NCBI RefSeq assembly: GCF_000380165.1
Contig: NZ_KB904691.1
Span: 172,520 to 236,519 of the forward strand
Length of the DNA: 64,000 bases
Direction: 5' to 3'
Origin: Wenjunlia vitaminophila DSM 41686
GTDB taxonomy: Bacteria > Actinomycetota > Actinomycetes > Streptomycetales > Streptomycetaceae
In this document: positions 62,088-64,000 of the stretch, piece by piece
How the letters are laid out: the number at the start of each line of letters is the position of its first letter
Position numbering within the stretch: position 1 is the first letter of the stretch
Notes under the pieces: model-generated
Told to the model about the DNA's origin: nothing
Database searches by the model: none
The model's input: only the letters and a program-made list of their open reading frames with translations
Position numbers and translations under genes: made by a program

Positions 62088-62610
62088 TCGGACCGACCCC
62101 CTTCGGTTCCCTCACAGACGCCCGCATCGACCCGCGGGCGTCCCGGAGCGGGAAGTGTCCACCCATGCCCCGGAGACCCCTCCCGAACGCCCCTGCCCCC
62201 GCCACTAACCACCTGGTACGTGCCGCTGTGGGGATTGTTCCCACTCCCCCGGACCCGCAACGGCGCGGACAGCGCCGCGTCCTGGCTCGGAGTCATCTCG
62301 CGAAACGGAATCCCCGACATGGCCAGCTTCATTGCGGCCGAAGCTGAGCGGAAGATAGTTGCTGCAACAAAGACGGAGTTGGCCAAAGAGCCGGCCGCGC
62401 ACGGCCGGCAGGACAACGGTGGACGCTCGTACGATCAAGACAGTGATCGGCCAACGCTTCCACCTGGCCGTGTCAGACCGCCGCTTGTTCGGACCGGACA
62501 GCGTCAGCGTCCCCGACTTCGTCAGGAGCAGGTACGGGAGCCGGATAGGAGGCCTGGATGGGATGGCCCCCCCACGTTCCGGGCACGGGTTCAGGATGAA
62601 CAGAGGTCCT
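62088..62610. other. Transition region with possible mobile-element remnant
   Basis: A 523-bp stretch without an intact gene between the membrane protein and the immunity-like gene. GC content begins to fall here. Around 62415-62475 the plus strand can be read as VDARTIKTVIGQRFHLAVSD, which resembles the second helix-turn-helix part of IS630-type transposases, but no frame continues into a transposase. It may be a decayed insertion. Confidence 0.3.
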
Positions 62611-63294
62611 TCAAAATCCCCTTGGGAACTTCACTCCTTGGCGGGAATACTCTGCCACTACGCAGTCCCGAATGTCCCGATCAACCGCCTCGTATACACC
62701 TAGGCTGATCTCTCCATCTCGCATCCAGATCGCAGCAAGGGATATGGCTACCTCATATGGAGCTGTCAGTCGAAGCTCTTGATCTCCGGCGACCACATCC
62801 TCGATAGCCTCTTTAGCACGAGGATCATTCCACACCGTCAGATCAAGAAGTGAATTTACTCGCCATCCCGGGTCCGCATCCGGGTCGCGGAGCATGAGGC
62901 GCAGTGTTTCCGCCCGAAGGTCCCAAGCAAGCCCCTCAGGGAATCCATTGAGGGCCTCACAGAACTCGATTGGCGGAACATACCCATGGCACTCCACATA
63001 ATGCATAACTAGAGTTGGGGCAGAATACACTTCTCCCGATCTGGAGAAAACATGGATCTCACCGTTCCCGACCGCAGCGTCGACCCCGACGCAGAACTCA
63101 CACTCATGCAGCCCCAGGCTCAAGCTTCTTGTCTTCCTCACCTCTTCTTTGAGCCGCTCTACGACTCCATCCGGAACGGCACGAGACAAACCTTGAATCC
63201 CTAAATCCTTGCCCAGCCAACCGATGTTCTTCATTGGGAACGGGGGTTCGCCATAGACGTAGTTAGACAGGTCCTTAAATTCAGCCATTTCCAT
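62611..63294 (-). CDS. Probable immunity protein (DUF7919-like)
   Basis: This 227-residue protein starts at ATG 63294 inside the end of the RHS toxin gene (14-bp overlap). The N-terminal EFKDLSNYVYG and NIGWLGKDLG and the GLHECEFCVG motif fit a family I know as DUF7919, often found near polymorphic toxins. Codon use is much less GC-rich than in the rest of the window. By position it is the cognate immunity protein of the toxin. No signal or membrane segment is visible. Confidence 0.65.
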   Translation of the reverse strand: MEMAEFKDLSNYVYGEPPFPMKNIGWLGKDLGIQGLSRAVPDGVVERLKEEVRKTRSLSLGLHECEFCVGVDAAVGNGEIHVFSRSGEVYSAPTLVMHYVECHGYVPPIEFCEALNGFPEGLAWDLRAETLRLMLRDPDADPGWRVNSLLDLTVWNDPRAKEAIEDVVAGDQELRLTAPYEVAISLAAIWMRDGEISLGVYEAVDRDIRDCVVAEYSRQGVKFPRGF

Positions 63295-64000
63295 ATCCCG
63301 GATAACGACATGCAACCCAGTGACAGACGCCCATGTTGGGCTTTAAGATATCACCCAATAGCGTACGTTCATCGACTACTATCGAACCCTCCCTATATAC
63401 CATAGGCAATCCAGTGTGCGGATTCGTTCCGAGCGGAGATAAGGTATAATTAGGAATTGTATCACCCGCCGTAAATACTTCCACGGGCGCCACTCCAGGA
63501 CCTCCAGGTCCGGCTATTCGGAGACCCCTCGCAGCATCCAACCTTTGCCCATCGAGAACATACATATGGATAGCTGTCCCCTCTGGCACAACAAATGTTC
63601 CACCTCCTCGGTAGCTGCCATGGCCGTGAATCACGGTCGTTCCGTCCGCCCGATGACCTGGGATCGCACGCGCACCGCCAGATGTCGGCCCGGGATCAGC
63701 GAGTGCGCCGGTCGTTCTCTTTGACGTTTCTCCACAGTCTGGTGCGAGTCCGAGGTGGTCGGTCCGTGTGTGGGGATTCTCAACGTATGTAACGGGGTTG
63801 GGTGCGGGGGTGAGGCCGAGGGGGTCGGGGGTGAGGTAGTGGGCGGTGGTGGGGTTGTAGTAACGGTGGTGGTTGTAGTGGAGTCCGGTTTCCGGGTCGT
63901 GGTATTGGCCGGGGAAGCGGAGGGGTGTGTGGGCGGTGGCGTTGCGGTTCCAGGTGGTGGTGCCCCACAGGGTGGTGCGGGTGCGCCAGGTGATGGTGCC
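63281..64000 (-). CDS. RHS-repeat polymorphic toxin, C-terminal part (right edge)
   Basis: The minus strand is open from the right edge to the stop at 63281 (239 residues seen). It contains the RHS-associated core end: FPGQYHDPETGLHYNHHRYY followed by NPTTAHYLTPDPLGL, the conserved P-D-P-L-G-L junction after which toxins vary. The C-terminal domain (about the last 120 residues) has VIHGHGSYRGGGTFVVPEGT, DTIPNYTLSPLG and a final MGVCHWVACRYPG, which fits a putative adhesin/Stv-type effector domain with a conserved G-H-G and C-H-W. The RHS core is GC-rich while the tip is not, as expected from tip exchange. The N-terminal part lies outside the window. Confidence 0.8.
   Translation of the reverse strand, partial: GTITWRTRTTLWGTTTWNRNATAHTPLRFPGQYHDPETGLHYNHHRYYNPTTAHYLTPDPLGLTPAPNPVTYVENPHTRTDHLGLAPDCGETSKRTTGALADPGPTSGGARAIPGHRADGTTVIHGHGSYRGGGTFVVPEGTAIHMYVLDGQRLDAARGLRIAGPGGPGVAPVEVFTAGDTIPNYTLSPLGTNPHTGLPMVYREGSIVVDERTLLGDILKPNMGVCHWVACRYPGYGNG

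Noticed and set aside
60867..62708. A plus-strand 613-codon frame opposite the membrane protein
   Set aside because: Composition is almost only Arg, Pro, Gly and Val; it is the shadow of the minus-strand gene.

Overview
The window is 64 kb of very GC-rich DNA with strong third-position G/C bias, frequent GTG starts, F420-dependent and Rieske-type enzymes, an MreB homologue and long runs of ATGA/GTGA-coupled genes. This points to a filamentous actinomycete chromosome (Streptomyces/Nocardiopsis-like; I cannot fix the genus). Functional calls come from reading motifs and remembered family features; nothing was searched.

Region 1 (1-14 kb): mixed central and stress metabolism. Two GNAT acetyltransferases, PEP synthase, an MreB/Mbl-type filament protein convergent with it, a secreted protein of unknown function, an orphan PhnM-like hydrolase, an F420-dependent LLM oxidoreductase, a thiamine-diphosphate-type enzyme that has lost its key residues, a small acidic protein, an SDR and a zinc alcohol dehydrogenase.

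Region 2 (13.8-19.7 kb, minus): pyruvate dehydrogenase E1 (aceE), then a family-2-type encapsulin shell protein with an inserted cyclic-nucleotide-binding domain, then an Orn/Lys/Arg decarboxylase 74 bp downstream. The encapsulin-decarboxylase pair is a candidate uncharacterised nanocompartment system.

Region 3 (19.9-25.5 kb): a DsbA-fold protein and a GntR/FCD regulator face a five-gene operon whose order (PLP-dependent arginine oxidase-like enzyme, small unknown protein, DapA-fold aldolase, heme-oxygenase-like diiron oxygenase, Rieske ferredoxin) matches what I know of azomycin (2-nitroimidazole) biosynthesis from L-arginine. A clear promoter carries a palindrome in its spacer.

Region 4 (25.5-39.6 kb, minus): a 13-gene, mostly translationally coupled operon for a heptose-containing surface glycan: gmhA, gmhB and a fused hldE, two heptosyltransferase-like GT9 proteins, five other glycosyltransferases, a carbamoyltransferase, a pyruvyltransferase-family protein and an NDP-sugar epimerase/decarboxylase. 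No hldD is present.

Region 5 (40-60 kb): an acetylxylan-esterase-like gene behind a promoter and inverted repeat, an ABC (MacB/FtsX type) exporter, then a hybrid polyketide-terpenoid (meroterpenoid) cluster: two tandem P450s, a Tat-exported FAD oxidoreductase, a methyltransferase, an FAD monooxygenase, an NAD-binding epimerase-like protein, an aryl-CoA/ACP ligase, a KS, a chain-length-factor-like KS without catalytic residues, an ACP, a UbiA prenyltransferase and a polyprenyl diphosphate synthase.

Region 6 (60.3-64 kb, minus): a membrane protein with tetratricopeptide-like helices and, at the right edge, the end of an RHS-type polymorphic toxin followed by a probable immunity gene. GC content drops sharply in this tail, a sign of transfer.
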